This document shows, piece by piece, positions 52,161 to 61,784 of a stretch of DNA of 64,000 nucleotides. Every line of letters starts with the position of its first letter. Within the stretch, counting starts at the first letter, position 1. The position numbers were made by a program, and so were the translations under genes. Below the pieces are notes generated by a model. It had not been told where the DNA came from, searched no databases, and saw only the letters and a program-made list of their open reading frames with translations. Source of the stretch: Halosolutus gelatinilyticus (lineage in GTDB: Archaea; Halobacteriota; Halobacteria; Halobacteriales; Natrialbaceae); assembly GCF_023028105.1 (NCBI RefSeq), contig NZ_CP095492.1:496001-560000 (forward strand), in the 5' to 3' direction.

Positions 52161-53222
52161 TCACGGAGTATCGAATTCGATCACGGTCTTGATCCGGTCG
52201 TCGCCGCCGGCGAACGCCTCGTCGACTCGTTCCGGCGGAAATACGTCGGTGATGATTCGCTCGGGAACCCAGTCCGGGACGCCGGCGAGCGACTCCTTCG
52301 CCGCCTCGAAGTGCCGGAGGTTCGAGTTGACGCTGCCGACGAGCGCCTTGTTCCGGAGGACCATTTCCCTGTGAAACCGCCCGCCGTCGACCTCGAACGT
52401 CCAGTCATCCGGAATTCCGAGGAGGACGCCGACGCCGTTCGGCGCGAGCGCCTCGACCGTTTCGAAGGCGTGTTTCGCGTACCCCGTCGCTTCGTACGCG
52501 AGATCGACCGGTTCGTGGACGTCCGGGAGCTCGTCGACGGGCGTCTCGCGGGAGTCGACGTACGTCGCGCCGAGTTCCTCGATGAGATCGATCGTCGGAT
52601 CGGGCCTGTCGCGCCGACCGAGGCAGTAGCACCGGTCCACCGTCGAGTCCAGCATGGCGAGCGTGAGTAGCCCGAGCGGCCCGTTGCCGAGGACCAGCGC
52701 CGTTTCGGGCTCCCACTCGAACAGCGATCGCGACGCGAACGCGTGCTCGAGCGCCTTGACCGTGTTGCTCATCGGTTCGACGAGGATGCCGGTCTCCGCG
52801 AATTCCGTCGGAATCGGGACCAGGTACTCGGCCGGGCTAGTGACGTACTCCGCCATGAAACCGTGGGCGCCGTCGATCCCGCGCTCGAGGTAGGTTCCGG
52901 GCGGCGCCATGTCGGGTTCGCCGCGATCGAAGTACTCGTTCGATCCGGCCGGCGGGCGTCGCACGGTCGGGACGACGAACTGTCCCCGCTCGAGATCGGT
53001 CCCGTTCGGCTCTTCGACGATGCCGACGGCTTCGTGGCCGAGGATCTGGTACTCGTCGTCGTCGGGAAAGCCGCCGTGAGTCCCCTTGAGGACCTCGAAG
53101 TCGGTGCCGTCGATCCCGACGCGCAGCGTTCGCAGCAGCGCTTCGCCGTCGTCGGGTTCGGGCGCCGGAACGTCGAGGAGGCTGGGCTCGTGCTCCCCGC
53201 GTTTGACGCCGATCGCCTTCAT
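52161..53222 (-). CDS. gdh: Zinc-dependent glucose 1-dehydrogenase, haloarchaeal type
   Basis: A 353-residue medium-chain dehydrogenase very like the Haloferax mediterranei enzyme that starts the semi-phosphorylative Entner-Doudoroff pathway. Zinc ligands are Asp38 (GIDGTD, the haloarchaeal Asp instead of Cys), His63 (LGHEAVG) and a Glu near 148 (VEPMSNTVKALEHA). VLGNGPLGLL is the NADP-binding loop and LGRRDRPDPTIDLIEELGATYVDS fits an NADP site. It oxidises beta-D-glucose to the lactone; related enzymes accept other C2-variant sugars, so glucosamine is conceivable. It overlaps RidA (ATGA) and is the last gene of the PLP-RidA-Gdh run. Confidence 0.88.
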   Translation of the reverse strand: MKAIGVKRGEHEPSLLDVPAPEPDDGEALLRTLRVGIDGTDFEVLKGTHGGFPDDDEYQILGHEAVGIVEEPNGTDLERGQFVVPTVRRPPAGSNEYFDRGEPDMAPPGTYLERGIDGAHGFMAEYVTSPAEYLVPIPTEFAETGILVEPMSNTVKALEHAFASRSLFEWEPETALVLGNGPLGLLTLAMLDSTVDRCYCLGRRDRPDPTIDLIEELGATYVDSRETPVDELPDVHEPVDLAYEATGYAKHAFETVEALAPNGVGVLLGIPDDWTFEVDGGRFHREMVLRNKALVGSVNSNLRHFEAAKESLAGVPDWVPERIITDVFPPERVDEAFAGGDDRIKTVIEFDTP

Positions 53223-53599
53223 CGGTCGACCCGCGCGATGACTTCGATTTCGACGCCGATATCGACTGGCAGATCCTCGACCTGCACGGCGCTTCGGGCG
53301 GGGTACGGTTCGCTCAGGTACTCCTCGTAGACGTCGTTGATCGCGTCGTAGTTCTCCATGTCCTGGACGAAAACGGTCGCCTTCACGACGTCGTCGAGCG
53401 AACTCCCCGCCGCCTCGAGCACCGCGCCGATATTCTTCATCGCCCGGTGCGTTTCGGCCGCGATGTCGTCGCCGACGATCTCGCCCGTCTCGGGGTCGAT
53501 CGGTCCTTGACCCGAAACGTAGACCCGTCCGTCGTCGACGAGCCCCTGAGAAAACGGCCCGATACTCGGCGGTGCGTCGGCTGTAGATACCTCTTCCAT
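53219..53599 (-). CDS. RidA-family enamine/imine deaminase
   Basis: A 126-residue YjgF/YER057c/RidA protein: GPFSQGLVDDGRVYVSGQGPIDPETG, then AMKNIGAVLEAAGSSLDDVVKATVFVQDM and YPARSAVQVEDLPVDIGVEIEVIA. The Arg after YPA (RSAVQV) is the conserved substrate-binding residue. RidA hydrolyses unstable enamines and imines made by PLP dehydratases and lyases to keto acids and ammonia. It lies 103 bases after a SelA-like PLP enzyme and overlaps gdh. ATG 53599 is used because CTTTATC lies 26-32 bases upstream; a GTG at 53620 sits within a GGAGGTG, so a longer form is possible. Confidence 0.87.
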   Translation of the reverse strand: MEEVSTADAPPSIGPFSQGLVDDGRVYVSGQGPIDPETGEIVGDDIAAETHRAMKNIGAVLEAAGSSLDDVVKATVFVQDMENYDAINDVYEEYLSEPYPARSAVQVEDLPVDIGVEIEVIARVDR

Positions 53600-53702
53600 G
53601 AGCGTGTGGGTCATCTGCACCTCCGATAAAGTAGGTTTCGATTCGGCTACAGGTCGCTTCGCCGCCGGAACCGACGCCTGGATCGCGTCGGCGCGGTCGT
53701 CG

Positions 53703-54932
53703 TTATCGATTCGCCGTCGCGTGGGCCCGGATTCGGTCCACGACGTACTCCGCTTCGTCGTCGTCGAGACACATCGGATTGATCGTGAACGCGTCCTCGT
53801 CCAGCCGGTCCGCGCCGACGAACACTCGCGGTCGCTCCGCGCGCAGCGCGCGAACGAGGTCGGCGGCCGACGTGTCCGCTTCGGCGCGATCGACGCGAAC
53901 CAGGGCCTCGGGTGCGACGGAGGCGTCGGTTCCGGCGGTGACGTCCGTCTCTATCCCGTCGATCTCCGCGAGGTCGTCGGCGATCCGCGCGGCGTCGCGG
54001 TGCCACGCCCGCGCCCGATCCGCGTGGTCCTCCTCCAGGAACGACTCGAGCGCGACGACGAGGCCGACGAGCTCCTCCTTGCCGACCTTCATCGATCGGC
54101 CGATCCCCTGTCGAGGGACGGAGTCGAGGCGCTCGCGGTCGACGAGGGTCGATGGCGGCTCCCAGACGGCCTTCGCGGCGTGCATATCGAGGTTCTGGAG
54201 CGCGATGGATTCGACGAGGTCTCGGCGGCCGGCGACGATACCGGTCGTCTGGGGGCCGCGGATCGCCTTGCCCCCGCTGAAGACGACGAGATCCGCACCC
54301 TCGTCGATAAACCGGGAGAGGTTCGACGCCGGCGGTAGCTCCGCCGCCGCGTCGACGATGACGGGGACATCGTGGTCGCGGGCGATTTCCGCGACGACCT
54401 CGAGCGGCGGCTCGGTGTAGGGTTTCTGGACGTACCCGATCGCGGCCGTCTCGTCGGTGATCGCCGAGTCGATCTCCCACGGCTCGACGTTCGTCGCGCC
54501 GGTTCCGAGCGTTCTGTCGTTTGTGCCGACGTCGACGATCGTCGCGCCGGCGGCTCGGAACGCGTGGTCGTAGCCGGTCCGGTGGGTTCGCGGCATGACG
54601 ATTTCGTCGGGGAAGCCGGTCGTGTCCGGCAGTCGATTCATCCGGTGGACGTCGAGCCCCGCGAGGGCGGCCGCCGCGCCGAGGAGGAGCCCCGCGGAGG
54701 CGCCGCTCGTCACGTATCCCGCCTCCGCACCGGTCGCCTCGGCGATCCGATCGCTCGCCTCGGCTTGCAGATCGGAGAGTCGCACGAACGAGTCGGCCGC
54801 GCGGCTCATCGCCTCGACCGCCTCGGTTCGGATGCGGCTTCCGCCGATGCGCGTTTTCGTTCCGGCGGCGTTGACCACCGCGGGGACGCCCAGCTCGTCG
54901 TAGATAGATTCGTCTTCTCCGGCCCGATCCAT
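53703..54932 (-). CDS. SelA-like PLP ammonia-lyase (D-glucosaminate ammonia-lyase-like)
   Basis: A 409-residue fold-type I PLP enzyme of the SelA/DgaE branch. YDELGVPAVVNAAGTKTRIGGS at the N-terminus, FVRLSDLQAEA near 50, VTSGASAGLLLG near 75 and LPDTTGFPDE near 105 match D-glucosaminate-6-phosphate ammonia-lyase relatives. The cofactor site is VIVDAAAELPP (Asp194) and FSGGKAIRGPQTTG (Lys222, Schiff base). Such enzymes turn 2-amino sugar acids into 2-keto-3-deoxy acids with loss of ammonia. Phosphorylated or free substrate is not decided by sequence. The ATG at 54932 fits a TTTTTTATC box 22-30 bases before; the frame extends to 55004. Confidence 0.82.
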   Translation of the reverse strand: MDRAGEDESIYDELGVPAVVNAAGTKTRIGGSRIRTEAVEAMSRAADSFVRLSDLQAEASDRIAEATGAEAGYVTSGASAGLLLGAAAALAGLDVHRMNRLPDTTGFPDEIVMPRTHRTGYDHAFRAAGATIVDVGTNDRTLGTGATNVEPWEIDSAITDETAAIGYVQKPYTEPPLEVVAEIARDHDVPVIVDAAAELPPASNLSRFIDEGADLVVFSGGKAIRGPQTTGIVAGRRDLVESIALQNLDMHAAKAVWEPPSTLVDRERLDSVPRQGIGRSMKVGKEELVGLVVALESFLEEDHADRARAWHRDAARIADDLAEIDGIETDVTAGTDASVAPEALVRVDRAEADTSAADLVRALRAERPRVFVGADRLDEDAFTINPMCLDDDEAEYVVDRIRAHATANR

Positions 54933-54953
54933 GGACGTACTCGGCGGATGAGG

Positions 54954-54962
54954 GATAAAAAA
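54954..54962 (-). promoter_or_regulatory. TATA box for the PLP enzyme gene
   Basis: TTTTTTATC on the minus strand, 22-30 bases before ATG 54932. Confidence 0.5.
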
Positions 54963-54981
54963 GTTCTGCTCCCCCGCGTCC

Positions 54982-54998
54982 GTTTCGACGCGGGAAAC
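54982..54998. promoter_or_regulatory. Possible motif 2 variant between PLP gene and IclR-6
   Basis: GTTTC-GACGCGG-GAAAC has 5-bp arms and the same 7-base spacer as motif 2, but a GC-rich core. It is 33 bases before the IclR-6 ATG and 50 bases before the PLP gene, so it could serve both divergent promoters. Confidence 0.35.
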
Positions 54999-55030
54999 AC
55001 TCATGGGGGCGCGGCGTAAACGTCGCCCGC

Positions 55031-55777
55031 ATGGCCACCGACACGCGGCGGGAAACGATCGAAGCGACGGTTCGTTCGTTTTCGGTGCTGGACGTCCTCG
55101 TCGACGCGCCGCAACCGATCGGCGTGACCGACATCGCCTCGCGGACCGAGATGACCAAGAGTACGGCGTACAAGCACGCGACGACGCTCGTCGACCTCGG
55201 GTACGCGGAGAAGGTCGGGGACCGGTACAGGCCCGCGATCCGATTACTCGACTGCGCCCGCCGCGTGCGGTGGAACAACGAACTGATCCGGACGGCTCGC
55301 AACCCGGTCGACGAACTCGCCGAGATGGCGAACGAAGTGGCCGGGCTCGTCATCGAACGGGACGGCGTCGCGATCGACGTCTACTGCGCCGACCAGTACC
55401 ACTCCGGCACGTTTCCCGCGTACAACACCCGGCACCTCCACTGCAGTGCCGCCGGAAAGGCGATCCTCGCGGAACTGCCCGACGACCGAACCGAGTCGAT
55501 CCTCCGGCGCTGTCCGCCGGTGACCGAACACACCATCACCGATCCCGAAGAGCTCTCGACGGAACTTACTCGCATTCGCGAGCGCGGCTTCTCGCTCGAT
55601 CGGCGAGAGCAGTTCCCGAACGTCAATAGCGTCGCCGTCAGCCTTCGGACCGACTCGTTCGTCGCGGCCGTCTACGTCTCCGGGCGGGCCGACGAACTCT
55701 CCGGAAAGCGGTTCGAGGAGAACATCCCGGGCCTGCTGCTCAGCGCGAGTCGGATGCTCACCTCGGCCCTCGAGTGA
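55031..55777 (+). CDS. IclR-family transcriptional regulator (IclR-6)
   Basis: A 248-residue IclR protein with winged helix at about 12-72 (ATVRSFSVLDVLVDAPQPIGVTD, recognition part TKSTAYKHATTLVDLGYAE) and effector domain with HLHCSAAGKAILAEL and RERGFSLDRREQ. It diverges from the PLP-RidA-gdh run (99 bases between starts) and is followed 75 bases later by the LmbE-type gene, so it probably controls the amino-sugar module. No motif 1 site lies upstream. Confidence 0.9.
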   Translation: MATDTRRETIEATVRSFSVLDVLVDAPQPIGVTDIASRTEMTKSTAYKHATTLVDLGYAEKVGDRYRPAIRLLDCARRVRWNNELIRTARNPVDELAEMANEVAGLVIERDGVAIDVYCADQYHSGTFPAYNTRHLHCSAAGKAILAELPDDRTESILRRCPPVTEHTITDPEELSTELTRIRERGFSLDRREQFPNVNSVAVSLRTDSFVAAVYVSGRADELSGKRFEENIPGLLLSASRMLTSALE

Positions 55778-55852
55778 GTTCCGACGAGGGCGAGATCGCG
55801 CGTTACCGGACCAGACGATTGAAATAGGATCGGTTCGATGTGGCGGTTACAC

Positions 55853-56554
55853 ATGGAGTTGTTAGCAATCGTCGCGCATCCCGACGACGCGGATATCTTC
55901 TGCGGTGGGACGCTCGCAAAGCACGCCGATCGCGGGGATACCGTCACCATCGCACACATGACCAAAGGCGAGTACGGCGGGTTCGACGCGACGGAGGACG
56001 CCATCGCCGAAACGAGGGCCGAGGAAGCGCGCCGATCGGGCGACGAGCTCGGCGCGGACGAGGTGACGTTTCTCGGGTTCGAGGACGGGCGGATCGAGTA
56101 CACGCTCGAGAACCGCCTCGAGATCGTCGAGACGATCCGGGCCCACGCGCCCGATCTGATCCTGACCCACTACACGGACGACATGCACCCGGACCACCGC
56201 GCCACGTCGCGGCTCGTCACGGACGCCTACTACATGGCGTCGCTCCCGCTCGTCGACACCGAACACGACCCGTGCGACCCGGAGAACGTCTACTTCTTCG
56301 GGAAGCCGACGTCATCGTTCGAGCCAACCGTCCACGTCGATACGTCGGGATACGAAGCGCAGAAAGCCGCCGCCATCGATCGCCACGAGTCGCAGGTCGC
56401 GTTCCTCGAGGAACACGGCGGCATCGACGCCGAGTTCGACAACCTGATCGAAGGGGTCGCCGCTGAGGACGCCGCACGCGGGAAGCGAACGGGGGTCGAA
56501 CGCGCCGAAGGCTTCGTCCCGCTTCACGGCCGGGCCGTTGACTACCTCGGGTGA
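55853..56554 (+). CDS. LmbE/PIG-L-family N-acetylglucosamine-type deacetylase
   Basis: A 233-residue zinc deacetylase. AIVAHPDDADIFCGGTLA at residues 5-22 carries the HPDD metal/catalytic motif, and THYTDDMHPDHRATSRL near 105-120 the second zinc His group. The family removes acetyl groups from GlcNAc in GlcNAc-PI, mycothiol and bacillithiol precursors, and archaeal chitobiose (Dac). Here, beside glucose dehydrogenase, an amino-acid-sugar lyase and a chitin-type importer, a GlcNAc or chitobiose deacetylase is the best guess. The ATG at 55853 is preferred to the in-frame one at 55838. Cytoplasmic. Confidence 0.82.
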   Translation: MELLAIVAHPDDADIFCGGTLAKHADRGDTVTIAHMTKGEYGGFDATEDAIAETRAEEARRSGDELGADEVTFLGFEDGRIEYTLENRLEIVETIRAHAPDLILTHYTDDMHPDHRATSRLVTDAYYMASLPLVDTEHDPCDPENVYFFGKPTSSFEPTVHVDTSGYEAQKAAAIDRHESQVAFLEEHGGIDAEFDNLIEGVAAEDAARGKRTGVERAEGFVPLHGRAVDYLG

Positions 56555-57039
56555 GCCGTCCCGATCGCCATCGGCCGAAGATAGCTCGCACACGGTCACC
56601 CTCTTTTCGGGGCCATCTGATCGCTCGTTCGCGCCGACCGATCCCTCGGTTCGTTGCCCGGCCGATCGTTTCGGAGGTCGAAACACCGGGGCGAACGAGC
56701 GGTCGATTACAGTGATACGACTGTAATTCGACGGCGATCAGCGCGCGGAACGGGCGGAAAACGGCGCCACTGTTTCGGTGGTCGAAACGCGACTGGGAAT
56801 CGGTGGCGTTCGAGAACGGCCAACGCGACAGGGGCCGTCGCCGGCCGCGAACGGAATCTCGAACGACGGGAAGAGACGAGCCTCGATCATCGGTTCCGTC
56901 ACAGGGATGCGGCCAGCGCGTTTCGGCAGTGGTCCGTGGAACGAGGACGGCGCGATCGGTTCGACGACCGCAACCGCAGGTCGACGTGTTGGGTCCGTCC
57001 CCGAACGCGAGCTATCGACGAACCGCGCCGCGGCGCCGA
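56555..57039. other. Convergent intergenic with motif 1 palindrome
   Basis: These 485 bases lie between the 3' ends of the deacetylase and the DgoD-like gene. No gene is seen. A motif 1 copy lies at 56707-56726, away from any known promoter. Confidence 0.5.
56707..56726. promoter_or_regulatory. Motif 1 palindrome, copy 8
   Basis: TTACAGTGATACGACTGTAA; with its flanks it forms ATTACAGT-N6-ACTGTAAT, the most perfect copy (8-bp arms). It is 3' of both neighbouring genes, so it may regulate an unseen transcript or the deacetylase end. Confidence 0.55.
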
Positions 57040-58191
<1,152 letters not shown>

Positions 58192-58214
58192 GGTCGGCCG
58201 TTTGCGGCGATTCG

Positions 58215-58222
58215 TTATATAC
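58215..58222 (-). promoter_or_regulatory. TATA box for the DgoD-like gene
   Basis: GTATATAA on the minus strand, 24-31 bases before ATG 58191. Confidence 0.55.
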
Positions 58223-58330
58223 CCACTCACTGGTGAGGTCCGCGTCGCGCCGACTGCGGCCCGCTATCGACCGCGGTCGTCTACGAGCCCGTCCCGCCAC
58301 GAGATTCGCGATCCATTATCTTCGCATATT

Positions 58331-58370
58331 CGTTTGGAAAAGGTTATCACACACGTTTGGAAAACGTTAT
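58331..58370. repeat. Tandem 17-bp direct repeat at the ABC operon promoter
   Basis: CGTTTGGAAAAGGTTAT (58331-58347) and CGTTTGGAAAACGTTAT (58354-58370) differ at one base and are 23 bases apart, about two helical turns. The second ends within the TATA element (GTTATATAT, 58366-58374) of the operon starting at 58408. A likely operator. Confidence 0.6.
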
Positions 58371-58407
58371 ATATCATGTATCATAATAGATGGATCGAAG
58401 ATTAGCT

Positions 58408-59685
58408 ATGAGACGGCATACTCGGCGGAAGCTACTCGCAACTACAGGCGCAGCGGCCGCAGTCGGTCTTGCGGGGTGTGCTGGTGGGGACAGTACCGAC
58501 GGGACGACGATCGAAACGCGGTATATGGACGCACCCGGCGCGGAGGAGTTCTTCAAGGAACACACCGAACGCTTCGAGGAGGAGACCGGGATCCGCGTCG
58601 AGTACGACTTCGTCGGCTGGGGCGAAGCCCAGGAAACGATGCTCAGCGACATCGTGAGTCGAAGCGGTCCGGACGTCCACGAAATCGCGTCGACGTGGAT
58701 TCCCGAACAGTACAACGCGGACGGTTGGCTCGATCTGGAGTCAGACGACGTGGCCGAGCACGTCCCGGACACCGGCATGTTCGCGGATGGCGCGCTGGAG
58801 GTCGCGACGTTTCAGGACACGCTCGTCGGCATCCCGTGGTTCTGGGGACCGCGCGCGTACCAGCAGATCGACGAAGAGATCGAATCGGGCGGCATAGACG
58901 GTTCTCCTGACAATTGGGACGACCTCCTCCAGCAGGCCGAGCAGTACAGCGGCGACAACGACTACTTCGCGATCATGGGGGCCGACTTCGAGCCGATCCG
59001 CAACTTCGCGATGTTCCTCTGGCAAAACGGCGGCCAGCTGCTCACCGACGACGACTCGGCGCCGGCGTTCCACGAGGAAGCGGGCGTCGAGGCGCTGCAG
59101 TTCTACGCCGACCTGTACGCCGAGTACGACGTGTTGCCGTCGGAGACGGTCGAGTGGGGCGCCGCCGACATCCAGGGCGCGTTCGCGGGCAGGCAGATGG
59201 CCAGCACGTGGGGCGCGCTCGGAACGGTCGGTGCGTACGCGGACGAAGGCGACCACTCGATGGACGATCTGTCGATTACGGCGCCGCCCGCCGGTCCGGA
59301 CGGCGAGCGCGGAACGTTCTTCGGGATGGAACTGCTCGGTATCCACCCGTGGACCGACGAACCCGAAGCGGCAGCCCAGTGGATCGAGTACCTCCTGCGA
59401 GCCGAACCTAACGCGGAGATCTCGAACACGGTCGGCTTCCTCCCGACGAATCCCGACGGGTTGGACACCGAGTACTTCGACCACGACCTGTACCGGGCCT
59501 TCGACGAGGAAGTGTTCCCGCACGCGCAGACCTACCCGCAGGTGCTCGGGTGGGGCGAAATCGAGGGCGAACTCAACAACGTGGTGTTCGACGTCATCCA
59601 GAACGCCGTCACGGGCGACCTGGAGGACGGCGACGTCGAGAGCGCGCTCCACGACGCCGCGAAAGTCGCCGAACAGACGCTGTAA
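58408..59685 (+). CDS. Sugar ABC transporter substrate-binding lipoprotein
   Basis: A 425-residue solute-binding family 1 protein. TRRKLLATTGAAAAVG is the Tat signal and LAGC the lipobox. The mature region has TERFEEETGIRVEYDFVGWGEAQETMLSDI and GRQMASTWGALGTV typical of UgpB/MalE/chitobiose binders. ATG 58390 in frame would add six residues but overlaps the expected transcription start. First gene of an importer (permeases 59875 and 60858, ATPase 61972) that ends next to a chitin-binding secreted protein, so GlcNAc or chitooligosaccharide is the leading ligand guess. Confidence 0.85.
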   Translation: MRRHTRRKLLATTGAAAAVGLAGCAGGDSTDGTTIETRYMDAPGAEEFFKEHTERFEEETGIRVEYDFVGWGEAQETMLSDIVSRSGPDVHEIASTWIPEQYNADGWLDLESDDVAEHVPDTGMFADGALEVATFQDTLVGIPWFWGPRAYQQIDEEIESGGIDGSPDNWDDLLQQAEQYSGDNDYFAIMGADFEPIRNFAMFLWQNGGQLLTDDDSAPAFHEEAGVEALQFYADLYAEYDVLPSETVEWGAADIQGAFAGRQMASTWGALGTVGAYADEGDHSMDDLSITAPPAGPDGERGTFFGMELLGIHPWTDEPEAAAQWIEYLLRAEPNAEISNTVGFLPTNPDGLDTEYFDHDLYRAFDEEVFPHAQTYPQVLGWGEIEGELNNVVFDVIQNAVTGDLEDGDVESALHDAAKVAEQTL

Positions 59686-59874
59686 GCGGCCGGCGCGCCG
59701 CTCGTCTCCGGACTGGAGTCCGTCGACGACGCGCGGTCGGGAGGGCGGCGATCGCCGATCGGGAAGCGTCCACGTCGCCGTCGACGGGCGAATCACGTGT
59801 CGACGCTTCCGCGAGAATGAAAACTGGTAACGAAAAACATTAGTCAGTAGTCGAACTCGATTTGGATACTTGCC

Positions 59875-60861
59875 ATGGCGAGCACAACGAGACAGTTTCG
59901 AAGACGAATAGCCGACCTTCGGCTCGGGAGGTACCTCCCGCTGTACGATCGGCTGTCCGAAGACCAACGCTTCGCGTACAAGCTGTTGGCCCCGGGGCTT
60001 GCGATGATGTTTCTCATCCACTTTCTGCCGATCGTCTGGGGGACCATCATCAGCTTCCTGGGCGTCGACTCCGCCTACGTTGCCCGGTGGTACGAGGCCC
60101 CGTTCGTCGGACTCGAGAACTATCGCTACGTTCTCGATCCGCGAACCGTCGTCGGCGGTCGGTTCTGGTACTCGATCCGCCAGACGATCATCTTCGCCGT
60201 CGGTACGCTGGTGCTGACGTACGTTCTCGGTCTCACGGCGGCGCTGATCCTCAACCAGAAGTTCACGGGGCGGTTCGTGGCGCGGACCCTCCTGTTGCTT
60301 CCCTGGGTCGCGCCCGTCGTCGTCACGCTGCTCATCTGGCGGATGATGTTCCAACAACAGAGCGGGATCGTCAACACCGTCTTGCTCTCGGCCGGCGTCA
60401 TCAACGAACCGATCTACTGGCTGATCGGCGACAACGCCATCTGGACGCTCATCATCACCCACTCCTGGACCCAGTTCCCGCTTGTTATGATCATGCTCTA
60501 CGCCGGGCTCCAGTCGATCCCCGACCAGCTGTACGAGGCGGCCGCGATCGACGGCGCCGGCCGGTGGGCGCGGTTTCGCTACATCACGTTCCCGCAGTTG
60601 AAACCGGTTTCCGCCGCGATCGTGTTGCTGGTGATGCTGTGGACGATGATCAACTTCACGTCGCCGTTCGTCCTCCTCGGCGCGCAGCCGCCGAAGGCCG
60701 GCCAGGTCTCGATCCTGTACATCTACGAGTTCGCGTTCTCGAACTACCAGTTCGGTCGCGGCGGGGCGATGAGCGTCGTGCTGTTCGTCATCGCGATGGC
60801 GATGGCCCTCGGGTACTACAAGTACCTGTTCGACGACGACTTCAAGGGTGACGGCCGATGA
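59875..60861 (+). CDS. Sugar ABC transporter permease, UgpA/MalF type
   Basis: A 328-residue CUT1 permease. RLSEDQRFAYKLLAPGLAMMFLIHFLPIVWG opens the first membrane segment. The EAA loop is LYEAAAIDGAGRWARFRYITFP near 225. It overlaps the second permease by ATGA. Confidence 0.92.
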   Translation: MASTTRQFRRRIADLRLGRYLPLYDRLSEDQRFAYKLLAPGLAMMFLIHFLPIVWGTIISFLGVDSAYVARWYEAPFVGLENYRYVLDPRTVVGGRFWYSIRQTIIFAVGTLVLTYVLGLTAALILNQKFTGRFVARTLLLLPWVAPVVVTLLIWRMMFQQQSGIVNTVLLSAGVINEPIYWLIGDNAIWTLIITHSWTQFPLVMIMLYAGLQSIPDQLYEAAAIDGAGRWARFRYITFPQLKPVSAAIVLLVMLWTMINFTSPFVLLGAQPPKAGQVSILYIYEFAFSNYQFGRGGAMSVVLFVIAMAMALGYYKYLFDDDFKGDGR

Positions 60862-61784
60862 TTCCCGACGAACTGCGGCTGACGGAGTCGGGGAAGGACG
60901 CGCTGTTCCGACTCCTCTCGAGGGGCGTTCTCGGGTGTCTGCTCCTGTACGCGCTGTTCCCGATCTACTGGATGGTCGTCTCCAGTTTCCGGACCCGGGC
61001 GGAGATCTCCGCCGCCGACCCGAACCTCTTCCTGTTCGGAATCGACGACGTGCCGACGATCGTACAGGATCCAAACCACCTTCTGACGGTGTTGCACTAC
61101 GAGAACTACCTCACGATGTGGAGTCGGTTTCCCGTCCTCGACTATTTCGTCAACAGCCTCATCATCGCGAGTACGACGACCGCGCTCGCGCTCGTCGTCG
61201 GCTGCCTGGGCGGCTACGCGTTCTCCCGATACCGGTTCCCCGGCAAGGGGATCGTCGGCGGAGCGCTGCTCGGAACGCAGATGATTCCGGGGATCCTCAT
61301 CCTCCTGCCGATGTTCCTGCTGTTCATCTGGCTCCAGGAGAGCCTCTCGATCCCGATCCTCGACACCTACCACGGCATCATCTTCGTCTACACGACGTTT
61401 ACGGTCCCCGTGGCGATCTGGATGCTCCGCGGCTTCTTCGATACTATCCCCGTCTCCACCGAAGAGGCGGCTCGGGTCGACGGCTGCTCCCGGCTGCAGG
61501 CGCTCGTCCGCGTCGTTCTCCCGATGGCGGCGCCCGGAATCGCCGCGACCGGGATGTTCGTCTTCCTCGTCGCCTTCAACGAGGTGCTGTTCGCGTCGAT
61601 GCTGGCGCGCAGCGACGTGACGCCCTTCGCGATCGGCATCCAGAGCTTCGAGACGCAGACGACGGTCTACTGGGGGGAGATGATGGCCGCCTCGACGGTC
61701 GCGACGGCGCCGATCCTCGTGCTGTTCATCCTGTTCCAGAAACCGATCGTGGAAGGGCTGACCGAAGGAAGCGTCAAACAGTAG
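60858..61784 (+). CDS. Sugar ABC transporter permease, UgpE/MalG type
   Basis: A 308-residue CUT1 permease with EAA loop TEEAARVDGCSRLQALVRVVLP near 205 and six membrane segments. Starts within ATGA of the upstream permease. Confidence 0.92.
   Translation: MIPDELRLTESGKDALFRLLSRGVLGCLLLYALFPIYWMVVSSFRTRAEISAADPNLFLFGIDDVPTIVQDPNHLLTVLHYENYLTMWSRFPVLDYFVNSLIIASTTTALALVVGCLGGYAFSRYRFPGKGIVGGALLGTQMIPGILILLPMFLLFIWLQESLSIPILDTYHGIIFVYTTFTVPVAIWMLRGFFDTIPVSTEEAARVDGCSRLQALVRVVLPMAAPGIAATGMFVFLVAFNEVLFASMLARSDVTPFAIGIQSFETQTTVYWGEMMAASTVATAPILVLFILFQKPIVEGLTEGSVKQ

Noticed and set aside
58741-61074. 777-codon minus-strand frame
   Set aside because: Antisense to a binding protein and permease with clear motifs; Arg/Asp-rich shadow.
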